64,000 nucleotides of DNA from positions 2,480,001 through 2,544,000 of the forward strand of contig NZ_CP107007.1 of assembly GCF_025725645.1 (NCBI RefSeq), read 5' to 3'. Below the pieces are notes generated by a model that saw only the letters and a program-made list of their open reading frames with translations, did no database searches and had not been told where the DNA came from. Shown in pieces: positions 25,422-35,700 of this stretch (position 1 is its first letter; each line of letters opens with the position of its first letter). A program made the translations under genes and the position numbers. The stretch is from Halomonas sp. GD1P12 (GTDB lineage Bacteria > Pseudomonadota > Gammaproteobacteria > Pseudomonadales > Halomonadaceae).

Positions 25422-27155
25422 TCAGTCGTCCTGGTCGGTGACCGCGCCGGTGCTGGCGGAGCTTACGTGGCGCGCGTACTTGGCGAGCACGCCACGGGTA
25501 TAGCGGGGCTCGGGCTTTTGCCACTGGCTTTGGCGACGGGCCATCTCTTCATCGCTAACGTCGATATCGATGGTGTCCGCCTCGGCATCGATGGTGATGA
25601 GATCGCCGTTTTCGACCAGCCCCAGCGGGCCGCCTTCGAAGGCTTCCGGCGACACGTGGCCCACCACGAACCCGTGGCTGCCGCCGGAGAAGCGCCCGTC
25701 GGTGATCAGTGCGACGTCGTTACCCAAGCCCCGGCCCATGATGGCGGAGGTCGGCGTCAGCATTTCACGCATGCCCGGCCCACCCTTCGGGCCTTCGTAG
25801 CGAATCACGACCACGTCACCGGCGACCACGGTACCGTCGTTGATGCGCGCCTGGGCTTCCTCTTCCGAGCCGAATACCCGGGCAGGTCCTGAAAAACGCG
25901 TGCCTTCCTTGCCGGTGATCTTGGCAACCGCCCCTTCCGGCGCCAGGTTGCCGTAGAGAATGCGCAGATGGCTTTGCGCCTTGATCGGCTTATCGAGCGG
26001 CGCGATGATCGACTGATCCATCGGGTAGGGCTCGACGCCCGCCAGGTTTTCGGCCAGGGTCTTGCCGGTAACGGTCAGGCAGTCGCCGTGCAAAAGCCCG
26101 GCCTCGAGCAGAATCTTCATCAGCGGCTGAATACCGCCAATGGCGACCAGCTCGCTCATCATGTAGTGGCCGCTGGGGCGTAGATCCGCCACCACCGGTA
26201 CGCGCTTGCCGATCTCAGTGAAGTCCGAAAGCGAGAGCTCAACCCCGATGGTGCGCGCCATGCCGATCAGGTGCAGCACCGCGTTGGTGGAGCCGCCAAG
26301 CGCGATGATCACGGTGATCGCGTTCTCGAAGGCCTGGCGGGTCATGATGTCGGAGGGTTTGATGTCGGCTTTCAAAAGCTCGAGTACTGCTTCGCCGGCC
26401 GCTTTACAGTCGTCGCGCTTCTCCTGGGAGATGGCGTTTTGCGCGGAGCTTCCCGGCAAGCTCATGCCGAGTGCCTCGATCGCCGAGGCCATCGTGTTGG
26501 CGGTGTACATGCCGCCGCAGGAGCCGGGGCCGGGAATCGCGGTCTCTTCGATCTGCTTGAGCTCGATCAGGTCCATGTCGCCGCGCGAATGCGCGCCCAT
26601 GGCCTCGAACACCGAGACGATATCGGTGTGGCCCTTGCCCGGCATGATGGTGCCGCCGTAGACGAACACGCTGGGGCGGTCCAGGCGCGCAAGGCCCATC
26701 ACGCAGCCGGGCATGTTCTTGTCACAGCCGCCAATCGCGACCAGCCCATCGAAGCCCTCACAACCGGCCACGGTCTCGATGGAGTCCGCGATGACTTCAC
26801 GCGAAACCAGCGAGTACTTCATGCCCTCGGTGCCGTTGGCGATGCCGTCGCTGATGGTGATGGTGTTGAACACCACGCCCTTGCCGCCGGCGGCGTCGGC
26901 GCCTTCGCGGGCAAGCTCGGCCAGCTCACCGATATGGCTGTTGCACGGCGTCACCATGCTCCAGGTCGAGGCCACGCCCACCTGAGGCTTTTTGAAATCC
27001 TCGTCGTTGAAGCCTACTGCGCGCAGCATCGCGCGGCTGGCCGCCTTACCCGGACCGTCGACGACGGGGGCGGAGTGGCGGCGCGAGCCTTGCGCTGCGT
27101 CTTGCGATGTGGCGTCTTGTGAAGCGTTCTGAGAAGGGCTAGTCGGCTCGGTCAT
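25422..27155 (-). CDS. ilvD: dihydroxy-acid dehydratase
   Basis: A 577-residue iron-sulfur dehydratase making 2-oxoisovalerate and 2-oxo-3-methylvalerate in valine and isoleucine synthesis. Cluster ligands sit in the [10 protein letters not shown] and [14 protein letters not shown] motifs; the C-terminal [20 protein letters not shown] is also intact. The first 27 residues (Ser, Gln, Ala, Asp rich) are a low-complexity extension before the conserved [18 protein letters not shown]. The ATG at 27155 has AAGGAGC and is used, though a later start cannot be excluded. It is transcribed alone. Confidence 0.95.
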   Translation of the reverse strand: MTEPTSPSQNASQDATSQDAAQGSRRHSAPVVDGPGKAASRAMLRAVGFNDEDFKKPQVGVASTWSMVTPCNSHIGELAELAREGADAAGGKGVVFNTITISDGIANGTEGMKYSLVSREVIADSIETVAGCEGFDGLVAIGGCDKNMPGCVMGLARLDRPSVFVYGGTIMPGKGHTDIVSVFEAMGAHSRGDMDLIELKQIEETAIPGPGSCGGMYTANTMASAIEALGMSLPGSSAQNAISQEKRDDCKAAGEAVLELLKADIKPSDIMTRQAFENAITVIIALGGSTNAVLHLIGMARTIGVELSLSDFTEIGKRVPVVADLRPSGHYMMSELVAIGGIQPLMKILLEAGLLHGDCLTVTGKTLAENLAGVEPYPMDQSIIAPLDKPIKAQSHLRILYGNLAPEGAVAKITGKEGTRFSGPARVFGSEEEAQARINDGTVVAGDVVVIRYEGPKGGPGMREMLTPTSAIMGRGLGNDVALITDGRFSGGSHGFVVGHVSPEAFEGGPLGLVENGDLITIDAEADTIDIDVSDEEMARRQSQWQKPEPRYTRGVLAKYARHVSSASTGAVTDQDD

Positions 27156-27350
27156 GGCGGGCTCCTTATGTTTTTCGTGTTCTAAAAAACGTCATAGCTT
27201 GGCGATGCGCGGGCCTCACTGCAAGATGCACAGGGCAATTATCCGGCAAAATTCTACCCACGCCGCGAGTAAAGACAAACGTGTCGAAACTCATTAAGAT
27301 CATGACCTTCCAACAACGTATTGATTTTCAAACGACACCGTGAGGTCACC

Positions 27351-27713
27351 ATGGAGCCGCAAGAGAAAAACGAGCTGTTGAAAAGCGTCGCGGAGCCGCT
27401 TTACCGCGGTAAACTCTGGATGCAGCTGATCGGCGTCATGCTTATTCTGGGCGGGGTGTTAACGGCGATTACCGTCGTCGGTATCATCGTCGCCTGGATA
27501 CCGATCTGGGCGGGCGTCGTGCTCTTCCAGGCGGCCAGTGCCAGTCAGCGCGCCTATCAAAGCGGCGACGAGCGTGAGCTTCGCTTTGCGCTTTCAAAGC
27601 TCAAGACCCACTTCACCATTTTCGGCGTGCTGGTGCTGCTCTACCTTCTGCTGTTCGTGGGCATGACCTTTCTTGGCCTGATGGGGATTGGTAACGTCAC
27701 GCTCTCCTACTGA
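27351..27713 (+). CDS. small two-helix membrane protein (DUF5362-like)
   Basis: A 120-residue protein with a short soluble start (MEPQEKNELLKSVAEPLYRGKLWMQ). Two adjoining hydrophobic helices (about 25-60) are followed by a charged amphipathic stretch (ASQRAYQSGDERELRFALSKLKTHF) and a last helix (about 88-112). The layout resembles the DUF5362 family; function unknown. The ATG at 27351 has TGAGGT upstream and was preferred to the longer frame from 27321. It ends 29 bases before recC on the same strand, so it may be the first gene of the recC transcript. Confidence 0.7.
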   Translation: MEPQEKNELLKSVAEPLYRGKLWMQLIGVMLILGGVLTAITVVGIIVAWIPIWAGVVLFQAASASQRAYQSGDERELRFALSKLKTHFTIFGVLVLLYLLLFVGMTFLGLMGIGNVTLSY

Positions 27714-27742
27714 CGAAACGTTCAACCTGCCGGGATGTGTCC

Positions 27743-30700
27743 ATGTCGCGCCTTTCTACGCCCCCACTGACGCCCGGTTTCATGGTGGTACACGCCAACC
27801 GGCTCGAGGACCTACGCGCCGTGGCCATCGAGTGGATGCGCCTGCACCCGCTGGGGCCGCTGGAAAACGAAACCATTCTGGTGCAGAGCAACGGCATCGG
27901 CCAGTGGCTCAAACTCGCGCTCGCTGAAGACCCCGAAAACGGTGGCGCGGGCATTGCCGCCGCGCTCGACGTGACCCTGCCCGCCCGCTTTCTCTGGCAG
28001 GCCTACCGCACCGTGCTGACGCACATAAGCGGCGCGGATGATGCGGTGCCGGAAACCTCGCCGTTCGATAAGTCGCGCCTGGTGTGGCGGCTCTTGCGCC
28101 TGCTGCCCGCCCTGGTAGCAGAGCCGGTCTTCGAGCCGCTCGCCCGCTTTCTCGAGTTCGACCGCGACCAGCGTAAGCACTACCAGCTCGCCGAGCGGCT
28201 GGCGGATCTGTTCGATCAGTACCAGGTGTACCGGGCGGACTGGCTCGACGCCTGGGCTAAAGAAGACGACGTGCTCATCGGCGCCCGAGGCGAGCGCCGC
28301 GCGTTGGAAGAGCACCAGCGCTGGCAGCCCGCGCTCTGGCGCCGTCTTAGAGAGGACGTCGCCGCCACCCAGGGCCCCCGCGGGCTCGAGAGCAGCCGGG
28401 CAAGCGTCCATCAGCGCTTTCTCGAGGCCACCGAGCATCTGGAGGGCCAGGCCTGCCCGCCCAAGGTGCCCAGGCGGCTGATCATCTTCGGCATTTCGTC
28501 GCTGCCAAGCCAGACCCTCGAGGCGCTGGCCGCGCTTTCGCGCTGCTGCCAGATCGTGCTCTGCGTACATAACCCTTGCCAGTACTACTGGGCGGACATC
28601 ATCGAGCACAAGGACCTCTTGCGCGCCAGCCGCTACCGCCAGACCCGCAAGGCCGGTATGCCGGAAGCGCTCGACGTACTCGGTACCGGCGACGCCGAGG
28701 GCGCGCTGCACCTGCACGCCCAGCCGCTGCTCGCCGCTTGGGGCAAACAGGGCCGCGACTACCTGCGCCTGATCGACGAGCACGACGACACCGGCGATTA
28801 TCAGAGCCTTTTCGAGCAGCGCGCGCTGCGCATCGACATGTTCGAGCCCTTCTCGCTGGAAGGCGGCGGCACGCTCTTGAGCCAGCTTCAGGACGATATC
28901 CGCGAGCTGCGCCCGGTGCCCGAGACCCGCGAGCACTGGCCGGCCCCGATTGATACCGACGACTCGATCGTCTTTCACATCGCCCACGGCCCCCAGCGTG
29001 AGGTCGAGATTCTGCACGACCAGCTTTTGGCCGCGTTCAGCCGTGATCCGAACCTGCGCCCGCGGGACATTATCGTCATGGTACCGGACATCGACCGCTA
29101 CGCGCCGCACATCGAGGCGGTGTTTGGCCAGCTCAATCAGGACGACCCGCGCTTCATCCCGCACACGCTTTCGGACCAAGCCAGCCGCCACCGGCTGCCG
29201 CTGATGATCGCGCTGGAAAAACTGCTGCGCCTGCCGGAGCTTCGCCTCTCCACCAGCGACGTGCTCGATCTGCTCGACGTGCCGGCGCTGCGCCAGCGCT
29301 TTGGGCTCGAGGAGCGCGACCTGCCCACGCTTGCGCGCTGGATGGAAGGCGCGGGCATTCGCTGGGGGCTAAACGCCCGCGCCCGAGCGCATCTGGAGCT
29401 GCCCGGCGGGCTCGCCCAAAACACCTGGGCCTTTGGGCTTCGACGGCTACTGCTTGGCTACAGCGTGGGCGAGGCTGGCGCCTGGCAGGGCATCGAGCCG
29501 TTTGACGATATCGGCGGGCTGGAGGCGCGCCTGGCCGGGCCCCTGGCCACACTTCTGGAAAAACTCGAAGCCACTTGGGAGCGCTTTTGCGAGCCGGTGG
29601 ACGCCGCCACCTGGGTGGCGCGGCTGCGCGAGCTGTTGGAGACCTTCTTTCTCACCGACGACCCGGCCGAGAGCGTCATGCTGGCAAAGCTCGAAAACGG
29701 CCTGCAGCAGATGCTCGAGAGTACCCGGGAAGCCGCGCTCAATGAGGCGCTTCCGCTCTCGATGGTGCGCGAGCACTGGCTGTCACAGATCGACGAGCAT
29801 AGCCTTTCCCAGCGCTTTCTGGCCGGCGCGGTCAACTTCGCCACGCTCATGCCGATGCGCGCCATTCCCTTCAAACGGGTGTGCCTTTTGGGGATGAACG
29901 ACGGCGAGTATCCGCGCTCCCAGCCGCCGCTGGATTTCGACCTGATGGGCGGCGACTACCGCCCCGGCGACCGTTCACGGCGCGAGGACGACCGCTATCT
30001 GTTTCTGGAGGCGCTGCTCTCCGCCCGTGACCAGCTCTACGTGAGCTGGGTGGGCAAAAGCCAGATCGACAACGCCCCGCTCCCGCCGTCGGTGCTGGTC
30101 GGCCAACTGCGCGAACACCTGGCCGCCGGCTGGCAGCGCGACGGCGATGATCTTCTGGCGCGGCTCACCACCGAACACCCGCTGCAGCCCTTCAGCCGGC
30201 GCTACTTCGGCCAGGACGATGCGCTTTTCACCTACGCCCACGAGTGGCGCGAGGTGCACACCGCGCAGAGCGCCCGCGAATCGGCCCCGCTCACCGCGCC
30301 TGCCGAGAGCGAGCCGGCCACGCTCAATCTCGCCCAGCTGGGCAGTTTCCTGCGTGAGCCGGTGAAGAGCTTTTTCAACGCGCGACTGGGCGTCTACTTC
30401 GAGCAGGAAGCGATTGCCGAGCTCGACGCCGAACCCTTTGCGCTGGACGGCCTGCAGAACTGGCAGCTTCAGGACCGGCTGATCGCCGCCCAGCGCCGCG
30501 CGGTGGACAATAACGAGCCGCGCATCGAGGCGCTCGACGAGCAGCTGTCGCGCTTTCAGGGCCAGGGCGTGCTCGCCATCGGCGCCTTTGGCGAGCGCAT
30601 GCGCGACGCGCTCGCCGAGCCGATGGAGGCGCTGTTCGAAAAGTACGAGGAAATGCTGGCCGCCTGGCCGCACCAGGCGAGCGCCGCCCAACGGGTATGG

Positions 30701-31321
30701 CTCGCTTTCGAGCAAGGCCCAACGCTCGAGGACTGGCTGGGCGAGGTGCGTTTGAACGAGGCCGGCGAGCGCTGCCGGGTGCTGCTGTTGAGTTCGAGCC
30801 TGGTGAAGCAGAGCAAATATCAGTGGCACCACCTGCTGCGCCACTGGGTCGCGCACCTGGCGGGCAATCTCGATGCCCCCATGACCACCGCGCTGATCTC
30901 AAAAGCCGGTAGCGTCACGCTTGAGCCGGTAGCGCCCGACACTGCGAAGGCGCACCTTGCGACCCAGCTCGATGCCTGGCAACAGGGCCAGCAAGGGCCG
31001 CTGCCGCTGGCGACGCAGGCCGGGTTCGAGTGGCTTAACAAGCTCGGCACGACCGATAGCGACCGGGACAGCCCCGCGTTTGCCGCCGCCGAAAGTGCCT
31101 ATGAGGGCGGGCGCTACCAGAGGGGGGATGTCACCCAAAGCGCTTATCTCGCTCACCAGTGGTCGAGCTTCGAGCAGCTGTTCACCGCCCGCACCGCTCA
31201 GGGCGAAGGCTTTGCCGAGCTGGTCGAGCGCCTTTATGCACCGCTGTTCAAGGCGGTCAAGGGCGACAAGAAAGGTGACAAAAGAGCTGACAGGAAAAGC
31301 GACTCAAAAGGCGGGCGTTAA
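27743..31321 (+). CDS. recC: exodeoxyribonuclease V, gamma subunit
   Basis: The RecC subunit of the RecBCD helicase-nuclease, about 1192 residues (E. coli 1122). RecC holds an inactivated SF1 helicase fold that reads Chi. Landmarks are the N-terminal MVVHANRLEDLRAVAIEWMRLHPLGPLENETILVQSNGIGQWL, given here only as a position (about 14-56), RRLIIFGISSLPSQTLEAL, PFKRVCLLGMNDGEYPRS and SRREDDRYLFLEALLSA. The last 24 residues are a Lys/Asp tail (KGDKKGDKRADRKSDSKGG) not typical of the family. The start could be GTG 27737 or ATG 27743. It is separated from recB by pncB on the opposite strand, unlike E. coli. Confidence 0.95.
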   Translation: MSRLSTPPLTPGFMVVHANRLEDLRAVAIEWMRLHPLGPLENETILVQSNGIGQWLKLALAEDPENGGAGIAAALDVTLPARFLWQAYRTVLTHISGADDAVPETSPFDKSRLVWRLLRLLPALVAEPVFEPLARFLEFDRDQRKHYQLAERLADLFDQYQVYRADWLDAWAKEDDVLIGARGERRALEEHQRWQPALWRRLREDVAATQGPRGLESSRASVHQRFLEATEHLEGQACPPKVPRRLIIFGISSLPSQTLEALAALSRCCQIVLCVHNPCQYYWADIIEHKDLLRASRYRQTRKAGMPEALDVLGTGDAEGALHLHAQPLLAAWGKQGRDYLRLIDEHDDTGDYQSLFEQRALRIDMFEPFSLEGGGTLLSQLQDDIRELRPVPETREHWPAPIDTDDSIVFHIAHGPQREVEILHDQLLAAFSRDPNLRPRDIIVMVPDIDRYAPHIEAVFGQLNQDDPRFIPHTLSDQASRHRLPLMIALEKLLRLPELRLSTSDVLDLLDVPALRQRFGLEERDLPTLARWMEGAGIRWGLNARARAHLELPGGLAQNTWAFGLRRLLLGYSVGEAGAWQGIEPFDDIGGLEARLAGPLATLLEKLEATWERFCEPVDAATWVARLRELLETFFLTDDPAESVMLAKLENGLQQMLESTREAALNEALPLSMVREHWLSQIDEHSLSQRFLAGAVNFATLMPMRAIPFKRVCLLGMNDGEYPRSQPPLDFDLMGGDYRPGDRSRREDDRYLFLEALLSARDQLYVSWVGKSQIDNAPLPPSVLVGQLREHLAAGWQRDGDDLLARLTTEHPLQPFSRRYFGQDDALFTYAHEWREVHTAQSARESAPLTAPAESEPATLNLAQLGSFLREPVKSFFNARLGVYFEQEAIAELDAEPFALDGLQNWQLQDRLIAAQRRAVDNNEPRIEALDEQLSRFQGQGVLAIGAFGERMRDALAEPMEALFEKYEEMLAAWPHQASAAQRVWLAFEQGPTLEDWLGEVRLNEAGERCRVLLLSSSLVKQSKYQWHHLLRHWVAHLAGNLDAPMTTALISKAGSVTLEPVAPDTAKAHLATQLDAWQQGQQGPLPLATQAGFEWLNKLGTTDSDRDSPAFAAAESAYEGGRYQRGDVTQSAYLAHQWSSFEQLFTARTAQGEGFAELVERLYAPLFKAVKGDKKGDKRADRKSDSKGGR

Positions 31322-31367
31322 CCGCCCGCCGATTGGCGCTTTAAAGTACGAGCCGCGCCTGGCTCGA

Positions 31368-32561
31368 TCAGGGGCAGGTTTCCGGCGTGGCGTGGCTTAA
31401 CGACAGAATACGTTTGGCCAGGGCGATCATGTCCGGGTCGCCGGTGTGTTTGTCCGGCACGTCCGAGAGCTTGATGACCGGAAGCCACCCCTGGCCTTCC
31501 GGGCGCGCCTTAACCATCTTGATCACCATGTTCATCGGCTCCACACCCACATCGTTGGTGAAGTTGGTACCGATGCCAAAAGCGGTACCGATGCGTCCCT
31601 GGCAGAACGCCTGGATACGCTCGACCCGCTCCGGCGTCAGCGCGTCGGAAAAGATGATCGTTTTGGTTTGCGGGTTCACGCCCAGGCGCTTGTAGTGCTC
31701 GATGGTCGCCTTGGCGAACTCCACCGGGTCGCCGCTATCGTGGCGCACGCCGTCGAAGAGCTTGGCGAACTTCTTGTCGAAGCTTTCGAAAAACGCCTTG
31801 GTGGTGAAGGTATCGGTCAGCGCGATGCCGAGATCGCCGCGATACACGTCCACCCAGTGCTCGAGCGCCAGGCTGTTGGCCATTTTGAAGCCAAAGCGCG
31901 CGCCGTGGAACATGAACCACTCGTGGGCGTGGGTGCCGATCGGCTTCACCCCGTGGCGCATGGCCAAAAGCACGTTGCTGGTACCGGTGAAGGTGTCGCC
32001 GCCGTAGTGGCGAAGCGCGCCCACGACCCGGTCGTGCACTGCAAACGAAAAGCGCCGCCGCGTGCCGAACTCGGCGATCTTGAGGCCCAGATCGCGGTAG
32101 TGTTCGATCTTCTCGCGGGTACGCTCTTCTATCAGCTCCGCCGTGTTGTCCGGGGCGTGTTCGTCGCGCAGCACGTACCAGAGCTCGCTGATCAGCGCCA
32201 TCAGCGGCACTTCCCACAGGATGGTGCGGTACCAGGGGCCTTCGATGACCACCGACACGTCGCTTCCCTGCTGCTCGACGACCACCTCGGAGGGGTCGTA
32301 ACGAAACCCGGCGAGAAAATCGAGGTAGGTCGGGTCGAGGTACGGGCAGGTGGTTTCCAGATAACGCTTCTCGTCCTCGCTGAGCGCAAGCGATGCCATC
32401 TTGTCCACTTCCCGGCGAAGCGCGGCGCCAAACCCGTCAGGAAAGCGATGCTCTCCCCGGTTGATGAAGGCGTAGTGCGCGTGGGCGTAGGGGAAGCGCT
32501 TGATCACGGCGTTTTGCATCGTGATCTTGTAAAAATCGTTATCGAGAAGCGATGTCAGCAT
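31368..32561 (-). CDS. pncB: nicotinate phosphoribosyltransferase
   Basis: A 397-residue NAPRTase that makes nicotinate mononucleotide from nicotinate and PRPP with ATP, in NAD salvage. The autophosphorylated histidine region is GTSNVLLAMRHGVKPIGTHAHEW, with the substrate loop RHDSGDPVEFAKATIEHYKRLG and the later FGIGTNFTND. The ATG at 32561 opens LTSLLDNDFYKITMQNAV, the exact family start. It is convergent with recC (46 bases apart; a GC-rich hairpin at 31310-31330 overlaps the recC stop but lacks a T-run) and divergent from recB. Confidence 0.95.
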   Translation of the reverse strand: MLTSLLDNDFYKITMQNAVIKRFPYAHAHYAFINRGEHRFPDGFGAALRREVDKMASLALSEDEKRYLETTCPYLDPTYLDFLAGFRYDPSEVVVEQQGSDVSVVIEGPWYRTILWEVPLMALISELWYVLRDEHAPDNTAELIEERTREKIEHYRDLGLKIAEFGTRRRFSFAVHDRVVGALRHYGGDTFTGTSNVLLAMRHGVKPIGTHAHEWFMFHGARFGFKMANSLALEHWVDVYRGDLGIALTDTFTTKAFFESFDKKFAKLFDGVRHDSGDPVEFAKATIEHYKRLGVNPQTKTIIFSDALTPERVERIQAFCQGRIGTAFGIGTNFTNDVGVEPMNMVIKMVKARPEGQGWLPVIKLSDVPDKHTGDPDMIALAKRILSLSHATPETCP

Positions 32562-32764
32562 GGTGTCTCATCGTCAGCATAAACTTAAAGCCACGACAGC
32601 GTATGACGGCTATCCTGGCGTGGCTGGCCGACAAGATTAGCAGGTGACGGGCCTGACTCACAGCCCGGGCAAACGCCGCCCGCCTTTTGATCCCCTCAAA
32701 CCATCGCGATATAGTGCCAAACCTGCGCCTCCGGGCGCCTTTTCCTGCCGCACCCGGAGACCTC

Positions 32765-35700
32765 ATGAGCCAACCCGCCCCACTCGACCCACTGGGCCTG
32801 CCGCTACACGGCAGCCGCTTGATCGAGGCCAGTGCCGGCACCGGCAAGACCTTCACGATCGCGCTTTTGTACGTGCGCCTGGTGCTGGGCGGTCATTCTC
32901 AAGAGGACGACACCGCCTACCCGCGCCCGCTCACCCCGCCGGAAATTCTGGTGGTGACGTTCACCAATGCCGCCACCCAGGAGCTTCGCGAGCGTATTCG
33001 CGCGCGGCTGGTGGAAGCCGCGGCGGTGTTTCGCGGTGCCCAAAATGACGACCTGCTGTGTGAACTTCGCGCCCAGTACGATGAAGGCGCCTGGCCCGCC
33101 TGCGCCCGCCGGCTGGAGTTGGCCGCCGAGTGGATGGACGAGGCGGCGGTGTCCACCATTCACAGCTGGTGCTACCGCATGCTGCGCGAGCACGCCTTCG
33201 ATAGCGGCAGCCTCTTCTCACTGAACCTGGAAAACGACCAGCGCGAGCTCGAGCAGGAGGTGGTACGCGACTACTGGCGCACCTTCTACTACCCGCTGGA
33301 TATCGAGGCGCTTGCCCACATCACCCGCTACTGGAAAGCGCCGAAAGAACTGCATGAGACGCTTTCACGGCTGTTAGCGGAGTGCGAGGCGCTTGGCGAG
33401 CCGCGCCCGGCCCCACAAACGACCCTGGCCGCGGTGGAGGCGCAAAAGTATGAGGCGCTGGCGGCGCTGAAAGCCCCCTGGCCCCAATGGCTCGACGAGC
33501 TGGTGCCGGCACTGGAAGACGCGGCGAAGGCCAAGGCGTTCAAGGGCCAGAGTTTCAACGCCAAAAGCCGCGCCAACTGGCTGGGGGCGCTCAAGGAGTG
33601 GGCCCAAAGCGATCAGGAGCGCCCGGCGCTGACCGACTCGGCCTGGAAGCGCCTGACGCCGGAAGGCATGGCGGAGATCTGGATAGAGGGCGAGCCGCCC
33701 TGCCCCGAGGCCTGGCAGGCACTGGCCGCGCTCAAGCCCGCGCTCGATAGATTGCCAGAGCCCTACAGTGATCTTCTGATTCACGCCGTGCAGTGGTGCA
33801 AGGTGCGCCTGGAGCGCGAGCAGCAGCGCCGCGCCGAAATGGGCCCGACCGAGCTTTTGACCCATCTGGACCGAGCGCTCAAGGGCCCCAACCGCGAGGC
33901 GCTGGCGGCTCAGATCCGCCGCCAGTTTCCGGTCGCGCTGATCGACGAGTTCCAGGACACCGACCCGGTGCAGTACCGCATTTTCGATGCGGTCTACCAG
34001 GTAGCCACTCAACGCCGCGACAGCGCGATTCTGCTGATCGGCGACCCCAAGCAGGCGATCTACGCCTTTCGCGGCGCGGATATCTTCACCTACCTGCAGG
34101 CCCGCCAGGATACCGACGGCCGCCACGTGACGCTGTCGACCAACTTTCGCTCCACCCGCGCCATGGTCGAGGCGGTCAACCACTGCTTTCGCTACGCCGA
34201 CGCGCATCCGCGCGGCGCATTTTTGTTTCGCGACGAGCACGGCGACAACCCGCTGCCGTTTCTGCCGGTGGAGGCCCGCGGGCGCAACGAGCAGCTGGTA
34301 CACGAAGGCGCCCCGCTTGCCGCAATGACGCTCTGGCCGCTTTCAAGCGACGAGCCGCTCTCGAAAAGCGCCTACCAGACCGAGATGGCCGAGCGCTGCG
34401 CCTCTCACATGGCCGCACTTCTGGAGGCGGGCCGCCGGGGGCAAAGCGGCTTTCAAAGCGAGCAGGGCCTGACGCCGCTGAAGCCTTCCGACATGGCGGT
34501 GCTGGTCAACGGCCTGAGCGAGGCCCGCGCAATCCGCCTGGCGCTTTCAAGCCGCGGAGTAAAAAGCGTGTACCTGTCGGATCACGACAAGGTGTTCGCC
34601 TCGCCCATGGCCGCCCAGGTGGAGCGGTGGCTTCGCGCCTGCGCCGAGCCGCTGGCAAGCTCGCGCCAGGCCGAGGCGCACCTGAGAGCGGCACTGGCCA
34701 CACCCGCGCTGGGGCTAAGCCTCGCCGAGCTCGACCACCTGCAGCAAAACGAGCTGGCCTGGGAGGCGCGGGTGGTGCAGTTCGGTCACTACCACCGCCT
34801 GTGGCAGCGCCAGGGAGTACTTCCGCTGGTGCGCCGGCTGATGGCGGACTTCGAGATTCCCGCTCGTCTTCTGGCCGAGTTCGAAGACGGTGAGCGCTTA
34901 CTCACCGATCTTCTGCACCTGGGCGAGCTTCTACAGCAGGCAAGCCAAGAGCTCGACGGCGAGCACGCCCTGATCCGCTTTCTGATGGAAGCCATTGCCG
35001 ACCCAAACAGTCAGAACGACAGCCACAAGCTGCGCCTGGAGAGCGACGCCGACCTGGTCAAGGTGGTCACCATTCACAAGTCCAAGGGCCTCGAGTACCC
35101 GCTGGTGTTTCTGCCCTTCATCCAGAACCACCGCCCAGTGAAGGCGGACGATCTGCCGCTTCGCTGGCACGACGGTGACGGCCAGCTGCGCCTTAGCCTG
35201 AACGCCGACGAGGAAATACTCACGATTGCCGAGCGTGAACGCCTGGGTGAGGATTTGCGCAAGCTGTACGTGGCGCTGACCCGCGCCCGCCACGCGACCT
35301 GGCTGGGCCTAGCCCCGCTGAAGGAGGGCGAGGCGAGCGCAATGGGCTATCTGTTGAACGCGGGCCAGCCCATCGCCCCCGCCGCGCTCGCCACGGCGCT
35401 GGAGGCGCTTGCGAAAGGCAGCGACATCCACGTGGCCGAGCCGCCGGCGCCCACCGCGCTGCGGCTGGCCCCGGCGCTTGATAGCGAGACGCTGGGCCAC
35501 GCCCGCGTGCCAACGCGGCCGGCCCGCGAGCACTGGTGGATCGCCAGCTATTCGGCGCTGCGCCTTTCCGGCACGCTCACCGCACCTTCGAGCGCGCCGC
35601 TGGAGCCCACTACCGCCCAGGAAGCGACCGCGTTCGAGGTGCTTAATGAGCCCCAGGACCTGGCCGAGCCCCAGGCGTTTCACCTGCACAAGTTCCCCCG

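Noticed and set aside
27156-27350. Leader-peptide attenuator before ilvD
   Set aside because: No Ile/Leu/Val-rich short frame was found in the region upstream of the minus-strand start.
27812-29191. 459-codon minus-strand frame inside recC
   Set aside because: GC-rich antisense frame with no recognisable domain; recC motifs on the plus strand are certain.
31310-31330. Hairpin over the recC stop as a terminator
   Set aside because: The stem is GC-rich but no T-run follows on either strand, so an intrinsic terminator is not supported.
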